DNA of 64,000 bases from Spiroplasma ixodetis Y32 (lineage in GTDB: Bacteria > Bacillota_I > Bacilli_A > Mycoplasmatales > VBWQ01). Made by a program: the position numbers and the translations under genes. How positions within the stretch are numbered: the first letter of the stretch is position 1; each line of letters starts with the position of its first letter. The stretch spans positions 1,550,001 through 1,614,000 of the forward strand of contig NZ_CP127039.1 in assembly GCF_030316605.1 (NCBI RefSeq). Direction: 5' to 3'. The notes beneath the pieces were generated by a model. That model saw only the letters and a program-made list of their open reading frames with translations, was not told where the DNA came from and searched no databases. Shown piece after piece: positions 16,901-27,596 of this stretch.

Positions 16901-16946
16901 CATCACTAATCTTTAATAATAAATCATAATAGCCCTTATTTTTCAT
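13926..16946 (-). CDS. PLD-nuclease / SF2 helicase / DUF3427-like fusion protein
   Basis: This intact 1006-residue protein reads through many TGA Trp codons. The N-terminal part (about 130-240) is a phospholipase D-like nuclease domain with the HxK motif HIKAAIFKR and following IIGSSNLTQKGL. The middle is a superfamily 2 helicase: Walker A MATGVGKT (about 326), DEAH box IIIFDEAHHLAA, motif III GLTATPER, and motif VI QQLGRGLRK. The C-terminal ~350 residues match the position and style of DUF3427, including an NxxLGPLKI-like block near residue 915. Such PLD-helicase proteins are widespread in Firmicutes and suspected to act in DNA repair or defence; no partner methylase is present. The reading frame has no damage although much nearby accessory DNA is decayed. 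Confidence 0.85.
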
Positions 16947-17046
16947 ATACTCTACACTTCCTAATAAATAGTGTCTATTTTAATAAATTATAATCTATAT
17001 TTTAATATATTATTAACTATTATAAAATAATTTTGTAAAGTAAAAA

Positions 17047-17087
17047 ACCTCTAATATTTAAAATAATATTTTAAATAAATAAGAGGA
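17047..17087 (-). terminator. rho-independent terminator of rpmF
   Basis: Read leftward, a long AT-rich stem bounded by CCTCTTATTTATTTAAAATA and its partner ends in AGAGG followed by TTTTTTAC. It lies 73 nt after the rpmF stop. Confidence 0.75.
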
Positions 17088-17159
17088 AGGTAATCTAAGA
17101 TAAAATATATTCATATTTTATTTTTTTCTGTTGATGATGTTTTTTCTGCTTGTAATGGA

Positions 17160-17327
17160 TTAGTAAATACTTACACCTTTGTATGTCTTGCATTTCATAC
17201 AGGCATGATGTGGTTTAGTAATTGCTCCACAATTTAAACAGTTAGTTGTAGTTGTTGCAGATAAACTATCATGGGCACGACGTGTATTTTTACGCATTTT
17301 TGACGTTCTTCTTGCTGGTACTGCCAT
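17160..17327 (-). CDS. rpmF: 50S ribosomal protein L32
   Basis: The 55-residue protein starts MAVPARRTSKMRKNTRRAHD and carries the L32 zinc ribbon: two CxxC-type pairs, CLNCG and CMKC, with HH between. Length is normal for L32. ATG 17325-17327 follows a GGAGGC-like site. It is too short for most length cut-offs but unmistakable. Monocistronic, with its own terminator at 17047. Confidence 0.95.
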   Translation of the reverse strand: MAVPARRTSKMRKNTRRAHDSLSATTTTNCLNCGAITKPHHACMKCKTYKGVSIY

Positions 17328-17506
17328 AGTCTGTAGCCTCCTTACTTTCGTATCTCATAAATTATATATTGATTTATCAGAAAAATCTATTTTTTTTGAT
17401 AAGTTTTTCAAATTTTTGGAAATAAAATACTAATAAATCAAATATTTTATTTATTGTTATAAACTAAAAAATATTTTAATTATTTTATAATCCTAAAATA
17501 AGTTAT

Positions 17507-17882
17507 TTATAATCGTGTTACATATTTATATTGAAACGAATTATCTATATTTCAGTCTTTTATATCAATTTCTTTTTGAACTTCAGTTAGTTCATTATGT
17601 AAGTAGTTAATTTCAGATTTTACTTGCTCAAACATTCTTTCATAAATTTCCAAAATAACATCTTTGTTTATATTTTCTAATTGTTTTTCAATATTACTTT
17701 CTTTCATGATAACATCAATTAATTGATTTTTTTTGTTTTATTAGCAAATTTAAATTTGAAATTTCTCTATTTTCATTACTTATATTTTGTCGTCTTTTTA
17801 ATTTAAATTTTCTAAAAAACTTTCTTCTTTTTTTAATATCTGAACTTTCTTTTTTGTATTGTTCTTGTTCAGTATTTGTCAT
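17507..17882 (-). pseudogene. frameshifted small coiled-coil protein, unknown
   Basis: The 5' part begins MTNTEQEQYKKESSDIKKRR and is very basic. A run of eight A residues near 17728-17735 breaks the frame. The second frame continues KNQLIDVIMKESNIEKQLEN to YKYVTRL and a stop at 17507. Combined, about 124 residues, with heptad-like Glu/Leu/Ile spacing suggesting a coiled coil. Changing the A-run by one base joins the parts. No family recognised. The IS3-type copy at 17944 lies about 60 nt upstream of its start, so its original promoter may be displaced. Confidence 0.5.
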
Positions 17883-17906
17883 TTAATATCTTCCTTTCAA
17901 AATAAA

Positions 17907-17937
17907 AACTCATTTATTTATATTAAAATAATGAGTT
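17907..17937. repeat. short inverted repeat upstream of the coiled-coil gene
   Basis: Arms AACTCATT/AATGAGTT with a 15-nt loop, directly next to the IS3-type copy at 17944. It could be the terminator of a gene that lay here before the rearrangement. Confidence 0.4.
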
Positions 17938-17943
17938 AAAAAC

Positions 17944-19326
17944 GGCATTGGTTAGATAAGTTTACTTTCTTGTCTTCAAATCTGTACAAATTGGTTTGGA
18001 GACATTTTTAATCGTAAAATCATTCTATCATTATTTCATCAGTTAATAAATTTTCTTAATGCTTCTGTGAAATGTTTAATGCTATTAAACTTGTTACCAA
18101 ACATAATTTTAAAATCTCTTTTGATTCAGCGATTTAAACATTCACTTACTTGGTTGCCTTTAAATCCTGATAAACTTTTTGAATGAATTAAAGTTTTACT
18201 TTTATTAAAACTATTTGTAACTATTTTACTAGTATTACCTGAACCTAAATCAGACTGGATAAATGTTGCAAATATTTTATGTTCTTTACGACTTGCCTTT
18301 GTTACTTGATTAAGAACATTTAAAATGGTTATTGCATTTTCACTTTTATTAATTTTTCAACCAACTATAGCATTACTATTCATATCTGTAGCAATTTCTA
18401 ATAATAATTTAGTTTTTTTTATTATTAATAATTAATTCTTTAAATCAAGTACTATCGATGCCAACTTTTTCAAGATAAGTATTACTGGTAAAATTACGTT
18501 TTAATAAATCTTGGAAATTTGATTTTAAGGAATTAGATTTCGCTCTATGCTGTTTTTTGGGTTTGGTTAATAGTTTGATATTATTATCTTCTAATAACCT
18601 CATAATGCTGTTTTTACTGCATTTAAGATTGGTGTTGTTTTTCTTTAATTCTAATCTCACCTTTTCTAAACTAGTAATTTTAATTATTTTATCTTTGTTG
18701 CTAATAACAACAATTTTATTTAATTCTTTTAATAACTCATTATCAATTTTTGTTTGATATTTCTTTTTACCGTTTTTTATTCATTTATAATATGCAACTT
18801 TACTGATAGGTAACAAACTAATTATGTCATTAATTCCATAATTTTTATTTCTATATTTATCAACTATTAAAAAACATTTACTTTTCAATAATTTACTATT
18901 TAAAATATTTTGATTGTTTTTTAATTCTTTATCACAGAATTGTTTTTGTCTTAAAAATTCATTTTTTATTTTTTCTTTTAGTAGTGACTTTTTGAGTTTT
19001 TTATTTTCAAGTTTTAAATTTTTATCTTTGATATTCAATTTATCTATTTGATGATTTGTTTGAAAAGTATGAATAGTAATTAATTTATTATTTTTTTGAT
19101 ATTTTTTTACTCAATTATAAATTAATGATCTGGTTGATAATTGATATTTGGTTTTAATATCAATGGTTTTTAATTTTTTAATCACTACATATTCATTTAA
19201 AACATCTAGTTTAATTTTTCTTGTATAAACTTTATATTTCATCTTTACTCCTTAACTATTAATTATTTAAACTAATCATACTGTCTAGATTAAAAATTAT
19301 AGGAGTAAACTTAACTAACTTATGCC
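17944..19326 (-). mobile_element. IS3-type element, copy 1 (inactive)
   Basis: About 1,383 bp bounded by imperfect inverted repeats: GGCATTGGTTAGATAAGTTT at one end and, on the other strand, GGCATAAGTTAGTTAAGTTT. Flanks (AAC left, AAA right) do not form a 3-bp duplication, unlike copy 3. Together with copy 2 (32984) this suggests recombination between copies. The carried transposase is frameshifted. Confidence 0.85.
17952..19242 (-). pseudogene. IS3-type transposase, frameshifted
   Basis: It starts MKYKVYTRKIKLDVLNEYVV with an N-terminal HTH, a basic coiled coil (about 75-130), and a C-terminal DDE integrase core (EKVGID, FIQSDLGSG, QVSECLN). An eighth T in the run at 18413-18420 (the other copies have seven) puts the C-terminal catalytic part out of frame. 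The first Asp region also reads IDST where other copies read IDGT. Confidence 0.85.
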
Positions 19327-19672
19327 AAATGTTAATGAAATATTTAAACGTTGTGGAATTCATATACCAAGTCAAAAGAAATCTGCACAACAATCAGTAC
19401 CCGAAAGTATAGCAGTAAATATTTCAACTATTAATTATATTGAACAAAAATTATGACAATTTAATATTGATATTCTTAAATTTATTCAAATATTAGTACG
19501 TTTAGATAAAGACTTATTAAATAGTAAAACATTTAATATTAATGATGAGCAAGAAATTAATAATTTAACAGTTAAATTAAAATTATTTAATCCCGAAAAT
19601 AACCAATTAATAGGAGAAAACAATGGAAAACAACAACAAACAACAAACCAAATTTCCACAGAAACAAACTAA
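19322..19672 (+). CDS. phage-like protein, N-terminus replaced by IS3-type end
   Basis: A 116-residue reading frame starts in the IS terminus (ATG at 19322 overlaps the IS end), so its true N-terminus is probably elsewhere. It reads PNVNEIFKRCGIHIPSQKKS, then IEQKLWQFNIDILKFIQ, and ends QISTETN. One TGA Trp codon. The 3' end overlaps the next gene by 50 nt, as is typical of compact phage operons. No family recognised. The cut-off N-terminus may be the fragment at 32944-32983, which sits next to IS3 copy 2. Confidence 0.5.
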
Positions 19673-20015
19673 ACTTAATCAAGCAGAAGTAGAAAATGAT
19701 TATTTAATTGATAATATTCCTTATGATTTTACAAATATGATCGGTGCTACTAGTGACCATAATATTAATAGAGCATATGATGAATTTAAAAAAAGAACTA
19801 TATATATTTATGAAATTGAACGTTTATTTAAAAATAATGAAAATAATAGTTTAAAATTTTCAGCAAATACTATTAAAATTGGTTTTATTGATATTGATAA
19901 AGTTTTAAAAACTACTGCTGTTGAAACATCTGACTTTACTATGCAATTAAATCAAAGAGCAAGTACAAATATTAATGATAATACAATTGAATATAGTATG
20001 ACTGATATTAAAAAT

Positions 20016-20958
20016 CGGACTTCTCCCCACATGTACTTGTGGAGGAAACAATGAAATTGAATGAGTTCAACAATGCTTTTCAAACAGAACAGGATTGTTT
20101 AAAATATATAGCAAGTTTGAAGAAAAACAAATAATGTATCATGTGTTCTTGAACAAGTTTGAATACTTCTAATTTAAGAAGAATAAGATGTTTGAAATGT
20201 CATCAAACATTTAGTATTCTTCATGGCACCATTTTTTACAAGTCACAAACACCTTTGAGATTTTGATTTTATCTCATCTTTAGATGAATAAACACCAAAC
20301 ATGGAATTACATCAACTGATGTTGCAAAAGAATTGGGTGTGACTTTGAAAACTGCTTAAAGAATGGGTCATGAAATCAGAAATCGTATTGCCAAACAAGA
20401 ACATCAATTTATTGTTGAGGGCATAGTGCAAATGGATGAAATGTATCTTTCACATATGGGTTTTAAAAAACAAGGAAGATCTTTGATAAATAAAACATTA
20501 ATTGTTGGGATTTATGAAAAAAAACCAATAATTTAATTGTGAAAGTAATCAAAAACGCAAAAAGTAAAAATCTTTTGCAGTTTGCAAGAAACCATATTTC
20601 TTCAAAGTGTGATGTACATACTGATTCTTGAAAAGGATATCGTGATTTCAAATCACTTTTCCCTAATCACAAAACAGTTAACCATCAAGATGGTTATGTT
20701 TCAAAAATTGGCGTAAATACCAATCAAATTGAATCAGTATGAAAACATATACGAAGAACATTTAAAACACATATCAAAGTTGCAAAACATCATGTTCATT
20801 TATATGCCAAAGAAGCTGCATATAAATTCAACAAGATACCTACTTTTGAAACTGTAATGCTATGTTTCATTTAAAAATGTGGGGAGAAGTCCGTAGATAG
20901 GCTTTTCTCAACATTTATGTGATAAAATTTAAAAATAGTACATAAAGGGAGAAAAGCC
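20016..20958 (+). mobile_element. IS1595-type element, copy A (inactive)
   Basis: 943 bp, flanked by perfect 8-bp duplications TTAAAAAT (20008-20015 and 20959-20966). The left end starts CGGACTTCTCCCCACATG; the right end finishes GGGAGAAAAGCC. It disrupts the phage-like gene at 19623. Confidence 0.9.
20051..20874 (+). pseudogene. IS1595-family transposase, multiply broken
   Basis: Compared with intact copies, this copy has an extra TAA after KKNK (about 20132), a TGA-to-TAA change at the Trp before RMGHEIRN (about 20357), and a one-base loss in the A-rich stretch near 20521. The last change is shared with copy J (59945-60765). Confidence 0.9.
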
Positions 20959-22454
20959 TTAAAAATTTAATTTTTCAAGAAATAAATTTATTAAATCAAT
21001 TTAAGTTATATGCTGTTTCTATTAATGAACCATTAACTGAAAATAATATTGATAATTTATATATCATTAATAATTATTCACAACCTTATCAAAATCCTAA
21101 AACAAGAAGTACTAAAAGTATAACTATTATTAAAATTAAAGATTTTAAAACAAGAGATGGTTATCCAATTATTATTAAATTACAAAAACCATTAGATAAA
21201 GATACCAAAGTTATTGGTTTAAAGATTAAATCACCCAGAAGCATGCTTTTCGGCAATATAAAGGTACTTGGTGAAGTCGACAATATGGAAGGAAGTATAC
21301 CCAAAGTTATTTGTTAAAGATAAGATAGCATTTCCCTTGTTATCAATGCCTATTGAAACTCAACCAAAAGTTAGAATATTACAACAATGATTTAGTGAAC
21401 AAATCTTACCATGAAATTTAGCAAAACAATTCATAGGGCAAGAAAAATCAGTTTTAGATTTAATTGCTATTGGTGGAGGAACTGAAACAAGAAAAGAAAT
21501 TATTAATAATGCAAAAATAACATATACTAAAATTGGTAAATATGATGGTGGATCCCCAGTACCAAAAAAATTAGCTGATTTTGAAATGAAAAAGAACGAA
21601 CAATATATATTATATAGTCATCGAGAACCAACCCCACCATATCCAAGTAAATATATTGTTATTGAATTATCACAGAATTTTGATGATGTTGAAATAGAAA
21701 TAAATGATAAACCACCAATTGATAGTTTACAAAAAGTATTATTAGATATGCTAACTTACACATATACTTATAATAGAAACTTTGATGGTGCTTCATTAAC
21801 TAATGACCCGACTAAAATTAATGATTTAGATAAAATGCGTGCTAAGTTCGAAGGTCAAAAACCAAGTGATGTTATTACTAATTTATTTAAACAATGAGAA
21901 TTAGACTATCCAAATTACATAAATTTACCACAAGTTAAAATATTAAAACAAGTAGTTACAATGTTATCAAAAAATATTTATTCAACAATGTTAATTAATA
22001 ATGGTCTAAACGATGATTATAAATTATTATTACCTTATTATTTTGAATTAAGGTCAAATCCTATTCATTCTACATCTGATAAAGTTTGAGAATTTAAAGA
22101 TGTAAAAGTGATATTAAAATCTGAATATTTTGACTTTACAGATATTAATAACATTAAATTAAAAAATAATGACATTAGTCAAAATGAATTATTTAAACTA
22201 GATGATAACCAATTTAATTGACTATCTATAACTAATGAATTAGAAAGTAACAATATACCTTCATTAATTCCAGCAGACTGAACATTAGGTAATGGTGAAT
22301 ACGGAAAATACTTTACAAGGACAGTTATTAATAAAAATAAAATCAAAAATGCTTTAAATTTATATGGTTCAAATAAATCTCAATTATTTTCTAAATTAGA
22401 GTTTTATGAAGAAATTTCGCAAATTGACAATGATAATGAGTTTGAATTCCAAAT

Positions 22455-22896
22455 TCTGAACAAGCACAAACCAGAGATATTGTAAATGCTACTAAAAATG
22501 CTTTAAATTTTTATGAAAAATTGGGAATTAAAATTAAAAGAATTAGAACTGATAATGGTAGTCAATATGTTAATACATCTTGTGGAAAACCACAAAGGAA
22601 TCGTTGATTTACAAATTTTTGTAATAAAAAAGGTATAGTTCATGAAACTACACCGTTTAGATCACCACAGAGTAATGGTAAGATTGAAAGATTTCATAGA
22701 AATTGAAGTAATTTATTTGAAATAAAACCATATTTAAATAGTGATTTTAGTTTATTTCAAAAATTAGTTAATTCTTTTCAAGAATATTATAACAATTCTA
22801 AACCACATAAATCATTAGGGTTAATGACTCCTATGGATTATTTTGATAAACTTTTATTAGATGGAAAATAGTCCAAAATGTCTGTACTACCTTACA
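22455..22896 (+). mobile_element. 3' fragment of the rve-type IS (full copy at 54727)
   Basis: Nearly identical to 55443-55884. It retains the transposase C-terminus (second Asp in RTDNGSQYV, Glu in PQSNGKIERFH) to the TAG at 22869-22871 and the IS end ACCTTACA. The 5' two thirds are missing; the junction with the phage-like gene lies at TCTGAACAAG. Confidence 0.85.
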
Positions 22897-23035
22897 TTTA
22901 ATTTAATATTTTTTCTTGAATAATCCTTATTATATCTATTAACTTAATAAGTTAATGATATAAAACCTAAACTTGATTTTTTTATTAAAATAATTTAGTT
23001 ATTTCATTACTTTAATAGTTCTTAATTTACATTAA
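22897..23035. other. intergenic region with an inverted repeat downstream of deoC
   Basis: An imperfect hairpin centred near 22948 (ATTAACTTAATAAGTTAAT core) lies 70 nt beyond the deoC stop, but has no clear T-run in the leftward direction. Confidence 0.3.
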
Positions 23036-23713
23036 TTAATAACCACCCTTAGTTTCTTGTCCTGAAATAATAGCAACACCATTACTAGTACCAATTCTAG
23101 TAGCACCAGCATTAATCATCGCCATTGCATCATCTTGATTTTTAATACCACCAGAAGCTTTAATTGCAACATGAGGACCAATATTTGCTTTCATTAATTT
23201 AATATCAGCAACCGTTGCACCACCATTAGCAAAACCAGTTGAAGTTTTAATAAAATCTGCTTTTACTTTAGTTACTAACTGACAAGCAATAATTTTTTGT
23301 TCTGTTGTTAATAAACTACACTCAATTATTACTTTTAAAATAATATTTGGCGGACATGCATTACGCACTGCTTGTAGATCTTGCAATACAAATTTTTGAT
23401 CATTATCCTTTAGTGCACCAATATTAATAACAACATCAATTTCTTGAGCACCATCTTTAATCGCATTAATTGTTTCTGCTACTTTAGTTTGTGTAGTATT
23501 GGCACCCAATGGAAAACCAACCACTGTACATACTTTAACATTACTATTTTTTAATAAAGTAACAGCACGATTAACATAAAATGGATTAATACAAACTGCT
23601 TTAAAATAATAACTTTTAGCTTCTTTACATAATCTATCAATCATTGATAATGTTGCCTCTGGTTTTAATAATGTATGATCAATATATTTATTTAAATTAA
23701 TATTACTTTTCAT
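23036..23713 (-). CDS. deoC: deoxyribose-phosphate aldolase
   Basis: DeoC cleaves 2-deoxyribose-5-phosphate to acetaldehyde and glyceraldehyde-3-phosphate in deoxynucleoside salvage. The 225-residue TIM-barrel protein contains YIDHTLLKPEAT, VVGFPLGANTT, EIDVVINIGALK, the Schiff-base lysine region ADFIKTSTGF, and IKASGGIK. I chose the ATG at 23711-23713 because AGGAG sits 9 nt upstream; an in-frame ATG 27 nt earlier lacks a site. Its start overlaps the stop of the upstream oxidoreductase (23703), suggesting translational coupling. Confidence 0.95.
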   Translation of the reverse strand: MKSNINLNKYIDHTLLKPEATLSMIDRLCKEAKSYYFKAVCINPFYVNRAVTLLKNSNVKVCTVVGFPLGANTTQTKVAETINAIKDGAQEIDVVINIGALKDNDQKFVLQDLQAVRNACPPNIILKVIIECSLLTTEQKIIACQLVTKVKADFIKTSTGFANGGATVADIKLMKANIGPHVAIKASGGIKNQDDAMAMINAGATRIGTSNGVAIISGQETKGGY

Positions 23714-24524
23714 AAACTTCAACTCCTGATTCATTTTCACTTTTAATAATTACTTCAATAACTTCAAGATTCATTAAACTATGATTTAATCAATAATCTC
23801 GACTTAAATAATCTTTATTTTTAATCATTTTTACAAAATCATTTAATTCATATGTCATTAAACTTTCTTCATTGGTATTATCTGCGATTTCTTTTATTCC
23901 GTTTTTAGTATAAACCTTAATTCCACTTAATGGGTGAACTTGTGATAAAATAAGACTACTATTATGACCTATAAATTCACTTTGTGTATAAGAGGTTACT
24001 GCTTTACTACAAGTAATAGTAGTAATAGTTCCATTTTCATGCTTCAAAATAACATGATTACTTAAATTAACACCATTAGGTAATTTAATTGCCATCGCTT
24101 TAACTGTTTTTACTTTACCTAATAAATACAATATTAATTGTAATGGATATACTAAACTATCATAAGTTGAACCTTTACCAAAATCTTTATCAAAAATAGA
24201 ATCATATATTCCTTTTTCAACTGATGGCATTCTTGAAGAAATACGATTAAAATTAAGGTTAACTACTTCTGGATTTATTTCATGAACTAATTTTTTTAAT
24301 TTAGAAAAAATAGGTAAATGAACAGTAACATAAGCTTCTAATAAAATTAATTTTTTACTTCTTGCTAAAGAAATTAGGTCTTTAACTTCTTCAACTGTAA
24401 AAGTAATAGTTTTTTCTACCAAAACATGAATATTATTATTTAAAAATAATTTACTTTGTTTGTAATGCAAACCATTTGGTGAAGCAATATAAATACCATC
24501 AATATGTTCTATCATTTTATTTAA

Positions 24525-25465
24525 CGGACTTCTCCCCACATGTACTTGTGGAGGAAACAATGAAATTGAATGAGTTCAACAATGCTTTTCAAACAGAACA
24601 GGATTGTTTAAAATATATAGCAAGTTTGAAGAAAAACAAATGTATCATGTGTTCTTGAACAAGTTTGAATACTTCTAATTTAAGAAGAATAAGATGTTTG
24701 AAATGTCATCAAACATTTAGTATTCTTCATGGCACCATTTTTTACAAGTCACAAACACCTTTGAGATTTTGATTTTATCTAATCTTTAGATGAATAAACA
24801 CCAAACATGGAATTACATCAACTGATGTTGCAAAAGAATTGGGTGTGACTTTGAAAACTGCTTGAAGAATGGGTCATGAAATCAGAAATCGTATTGCCAA
24901 ACAAGAACATCAATTTATTGTTGAGGGCATAGTGCAAATGGATGAAATGTATCTTTCACATATGGGTTTTAAAAAACAAGGAAGATCTTTGATAAATAAA
25001 ACATTAATTGTTGGGATTTATGAAAAAACAACCAATAATTTAATTGTGAAAGTAATCAAAAACACAAAAAGTAAAAATCTTTTGCAGTTTGCAAGAAACC
25101 ATATTTCTTCAAAGTGTGATGTACATACTGATTCTTGAAAAGGATATCGTGATTTCAAATCACTTTTCCCTAATCACAAAACAGTTAACCATCAAGATGG
25201 TTATGTTTCAAAAATTGGCGTAAATACCAATCAAATTGAATCAAGATGAAAACATATACGAAGAACATTTAAAACACATATCAAAGCTGCAAAACATCAT
25301 GTTCATTTATATGCCAAAGAAGCTGCATATAAATTCAACAAGATACCTACTTTTGAAACTGTAATGCTATGTTTCATTTAAAAATGTGGCGAGAAGTCCG
25401 TAGATAGGCTTTTCTCAACATTTATGTGATAAAATTTAAAAATAGTACATAAAGGGAGAAAAGCC
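24525..25465 (+). mobile_element. IS1595-type element, copy B (intact)
   Basis: 941 bp with perfect TTATTTAA duplications (24517-24524, 25466-25473). The ends are unequal: left CGGACTTCTCCCCACATG; right, on the other strand, GGCTTTTCTCCCTTTATG. An extra inverted copy of the left end (TGTGGGGAGAAGTCC, here with GGCGAG for GGGGAG) lies about 70 bp inside the right end. Between it and the right end is a 60-bp segment whose arms are AGGCTTTTCTC/GAGAAAAGCCT. Confidence 0.9.
24560..25381 (+). CDS. IS1595-family (ISXO2-like) transposase
   Basis: This intact 273-residue transposase has an N-terminal zinc ribbon (CIMC and CLKC, residues about 28-54), an HTH (ITSTDVAKELGVTLKTAW), and an ISXO2-like catalytic core. 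The acidic residues appear as VQMDEMYLS, HTDSWKGY and NTNQIES. ATG 24560 follows GGAGG within the IS left end. Trp is encoded by TGA. It reads antisense to the interrupted oxidoreductase. With no stop or frame damage this copy could be a source of transposase. Confidence 0.92.
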
Positions 25466-25647
25466 TTATTTAAATCATCAGTACTATGAGCAATATTATA
25501 TTTTTTTTGCTCATGTTTCTGCTTTATCTAAACTTCTTGAATATATACAAGTTATTTTAACTTTTTTATTACTTAACGCTTGCTTTATAAATCTTTGAAC
25601 AATTTTTCCAGTTCCAATAATACCAATTCTAATCATCTTGTACTCCT

Positions 25648-26370
25648 TTAACTTTTTAAACTTGTTTCATAATTAATGATTGACATTAAAAATAAAGGTG
25701 CAGTTTCAGCACATAAAATTAATTTTCCTAAACTAATATTACTAAAATTAAGTTGTGTTAAAGTTGCAATTTCTTCTTTAGTGATTCCTCCTTCGGGTCC
25801 AACTATAATTGTTATTGATGATAATTTATTATTTATTTGACTAATTCAACTAGTTTCTGATGAATTTTCATATGCAACCAAATTAAGATGAGACCGATAT
25901 CGTTCTAATTGTTTTAAATCAAAAACAACAGGTGTAACAATCGGAATTAAATTGCGATTTGATTGTTTGGCAGCAGCTTTTGCAATATTTTGTCAACGTA
26001 AAACTTTCTGTTCTGCTTTTGTTCTTGTTAAAACACTAACACATCGTTTTAACTGCAATGGCACAATTTGATAAACTCCCAATTCTACTGCTTTTTTAAT
26101 GACTAAATCAAATTTTTGTTCTTTTAATAACGATATTACTAATGTGATTTTACATCTTAATTCTGAATTACTATTTGGCACTGTTTTTATAATTTCGCAT
26201 TTAATAACTGATGTAATTTCAATAATTTTTGTTAAATATTTTTGTTCTTGATGAATAATAACTATTTCATCATTAATTTTATGACGTAATACTTTAATTA
26301 GATGTTTACTATCTTCTTCATCTAATATTAAAATATTATTAGTTTTATGGTTAGTAAAGTAGCATTCCAT
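25648..26370 (-). CDS. rsmE: 16S rRNA (uracil(1498)-N(3))-methyltransferase
   Basis: RsmE methylates U1498 in the 30S decoding region. The 240-residue protein has an N-terminal PUA-like part (DEEDSKHLIKVLRHKINDE) and the C-terminal SPOUT knot, with KKAVELGVYQIVPL, WQNIAKAAAKQSNRNLIP, IIVGPEGGITKEE and SLGKLILCAETAPL. Length is normal. One TGA Trp precedes QNIAKAA. It lies 12 nt upstream of the oxidoreductase on the same strand and probably heads that operon. Confidence 0.95.
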
Positions 26371-26484
26371 AGTCCACCTCTAATTTGATTATAACATAAG
26401 GTAAAACTCAAATTAACAAGTTTTAACTATCATCTTTAATTTATAAAATATAAAATTTCTTTTTTTTTATCATGAAACTAAATT

Positions 26485-26514
26485 AAAAACTACTTAATTA
26501 ATTAAGTAGTTTTT
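26485..26514. terminator. perfect 15-bp-arm palindrome with A/T tails
   Basis: AAAAACTACTTAATT and its complement face each other with no loop, between rsmE and a gene fragment. The A and T tracts on both sides fit a bidirectional terminator. Confidence 0.7.
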
Positions 26515-26520
26515 AATTAT

Positions 26521-26736
26521 TTATAAAATAATAAATTTTGCAACTTTAGTAGTAGCATTATTATCTATGTTTACTAAAGGTTTATCATTTATTATGTTCT
26601 TATTTTTATTACTTTCAAATGTATCAACAACTTTTAGATCATCAAAACTTTTTATTAAGTAAAAATATTATTTACTTCATCTAATTTTTTTGCAAGTGAA
26701 TCTTTATCTTTTGTACTTCATTTTTCATATGTGGAA
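26521..26736 (-). pseudogene. C-terminal fragment of an unknown protein, frameshifted
   Basis: Two adjacent frames read KDSLAKKLDEVNNIF and SFDDLKVVDTFESNKNKNII, then NNATTKVAKFIIL and TAA at 26521. The 5' part has been replaced by the IS150-like relic. Family not recognised. Confidence 0.4.
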
Positions 26737-26754
26737 TGGCAACACTTTTTAGGA

Positions 26755-27596
26755 CTATTTTTTGGTAGACATTTGTGCTTGGTATTTGATGGGGGTTAAG
26801 TAGTTTAGAGTGGTGTGAATTCTTATGTTGTTATATCAGTTGATGTAATCAAATAATTCTAATTTTAATTGGATTAATGATGTAAAATTTCTATCATTAA
26901 TAAATTCTGTCTTAAAAGTTTTGAAAGTTGCTTCAGCAACACCATTATCATAAGGACAGCCTTTTTTGCTTAAATAACGATTAATATTGAATGCTAATAA
27001 AAGTTTATAAATCATTTTATTGTTAAATTCATTGCCGCGATCACTATTAAATATTTCAATATCTTTTAAACAGTGATTTGATTGCATAAATGCTTGATTT
27101 ACTAATGATGCATCTTTTTTAACTCCAACACTATGTCCAATAATTTCTCGGTTAAATAGGTCAATTAATAAGCAAATATAGTTTCATTTACCATTAACTT
27201 GAACATAAGTTAAATCACTAACAATAACTTCATTTTTAATTCTATTATTAAAGTTTCTATTAACAAGATTGGTTATTTGACTATCATTAACTTTATTATG
27301 ATGATTTTTGAATGATAATTTAGTGTATTTTGATATTAAATTATGCTTATTCATAATTTCTTTAATTTTTCTGCGTGATAAATAAATTTCTTGGTTTGCT
27401 AGTATGACTTTTAATCTTCTTGTTCCATAAACTTCTTTATTTTCTTTAAAAGCACTAATAACAGCTTATTCATAAATATTATTTTAATTTTTTTCTTTTT
27501 TCTTTAAATTAAAATAATATGTTGATTTAGAGAGTTTTAAAAAGCGACACATTGTGCGAATTTTATATTTAGATTTATTTTTAACAATAATTTCTA
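26755..27596 (-). pseudogene. IS150-like orfB transposase, with premature stops
   Basis: It has an HTH_21-like region (FKENKEVYGTRRLKVIL), then a DDE core: VSDLTYVQVNGKW, FNSDRGNEFNN, and GCPYDNGVAEATFKTFK, ending in the WYNNIRIHTTLNYLTP block. Stops near 27470 and 27488 separate the start from the catalytic part. Confidence 0.8.

Larger units (their letters stand above)
19623..22454 (+). pseudogene. large unknown (phage-like) protein, broken by IS1595 insertion, frameshift and 3' truncation
   Basis: It begins MENNNKQQTKFPQKQTKLNQ after AGGAGAAAACA. Removing IS1595 copy A (20016-20958) and one 8-bp TTAAAAAT duplication restores the frame across DIKN-LIFQEINLL. A second break near 21285 shifts from ...GNIKVLGEVDN to ...YPKLFVKDKIAFPLLSMPIE. 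The product then runs on to EISQIDNDNEFEF, where a fragment of another IS cuts it at about 22455. Rebuilt length is over 600 residues, rich in Asn/Lys, without membrane spans. The compact overlap with its neighbour and the size fit a virion or DNA-handling protein, but I cannot name it. Confidence 0.5.
23703..25636 (-). pseudogene. Gfo/Idh/MocA-type oxidoreductase, disrupted by IS1595 copy B and a frameshift
   Basis: The start, MIRIGIIGTGKIVQRFIKQA, is a Rossmann NAD(P)-binding motif after AAAGGAG. The C-terminal part has the family block YIASPNGLHYKQSKLFL and EKTITFTVEEV, where the Lys of the EKP-like motif has become EKT. IS1595 copy B (24525-25465) splits the gene; removing it with one TTATTTAA duplication rejoins ...DDLN-KMIEHIDG in frame. 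A separate extra base in an A-run of eight (about 25500-25508) shifts the frame just after ETWAKK. Ends ...GVEVYEK, overlapping deoC. The substrate is unknown; the deoC neighbour suggests sugar metabolism. Confidence 0.85.

Noticed and set aside
18557-18757. Short hydrophobic plus-strand frames (also in the other IS3 copies)
   Set aside because: Antisense shadows of the basic, Lys/Asn-rich IS3 transposase.
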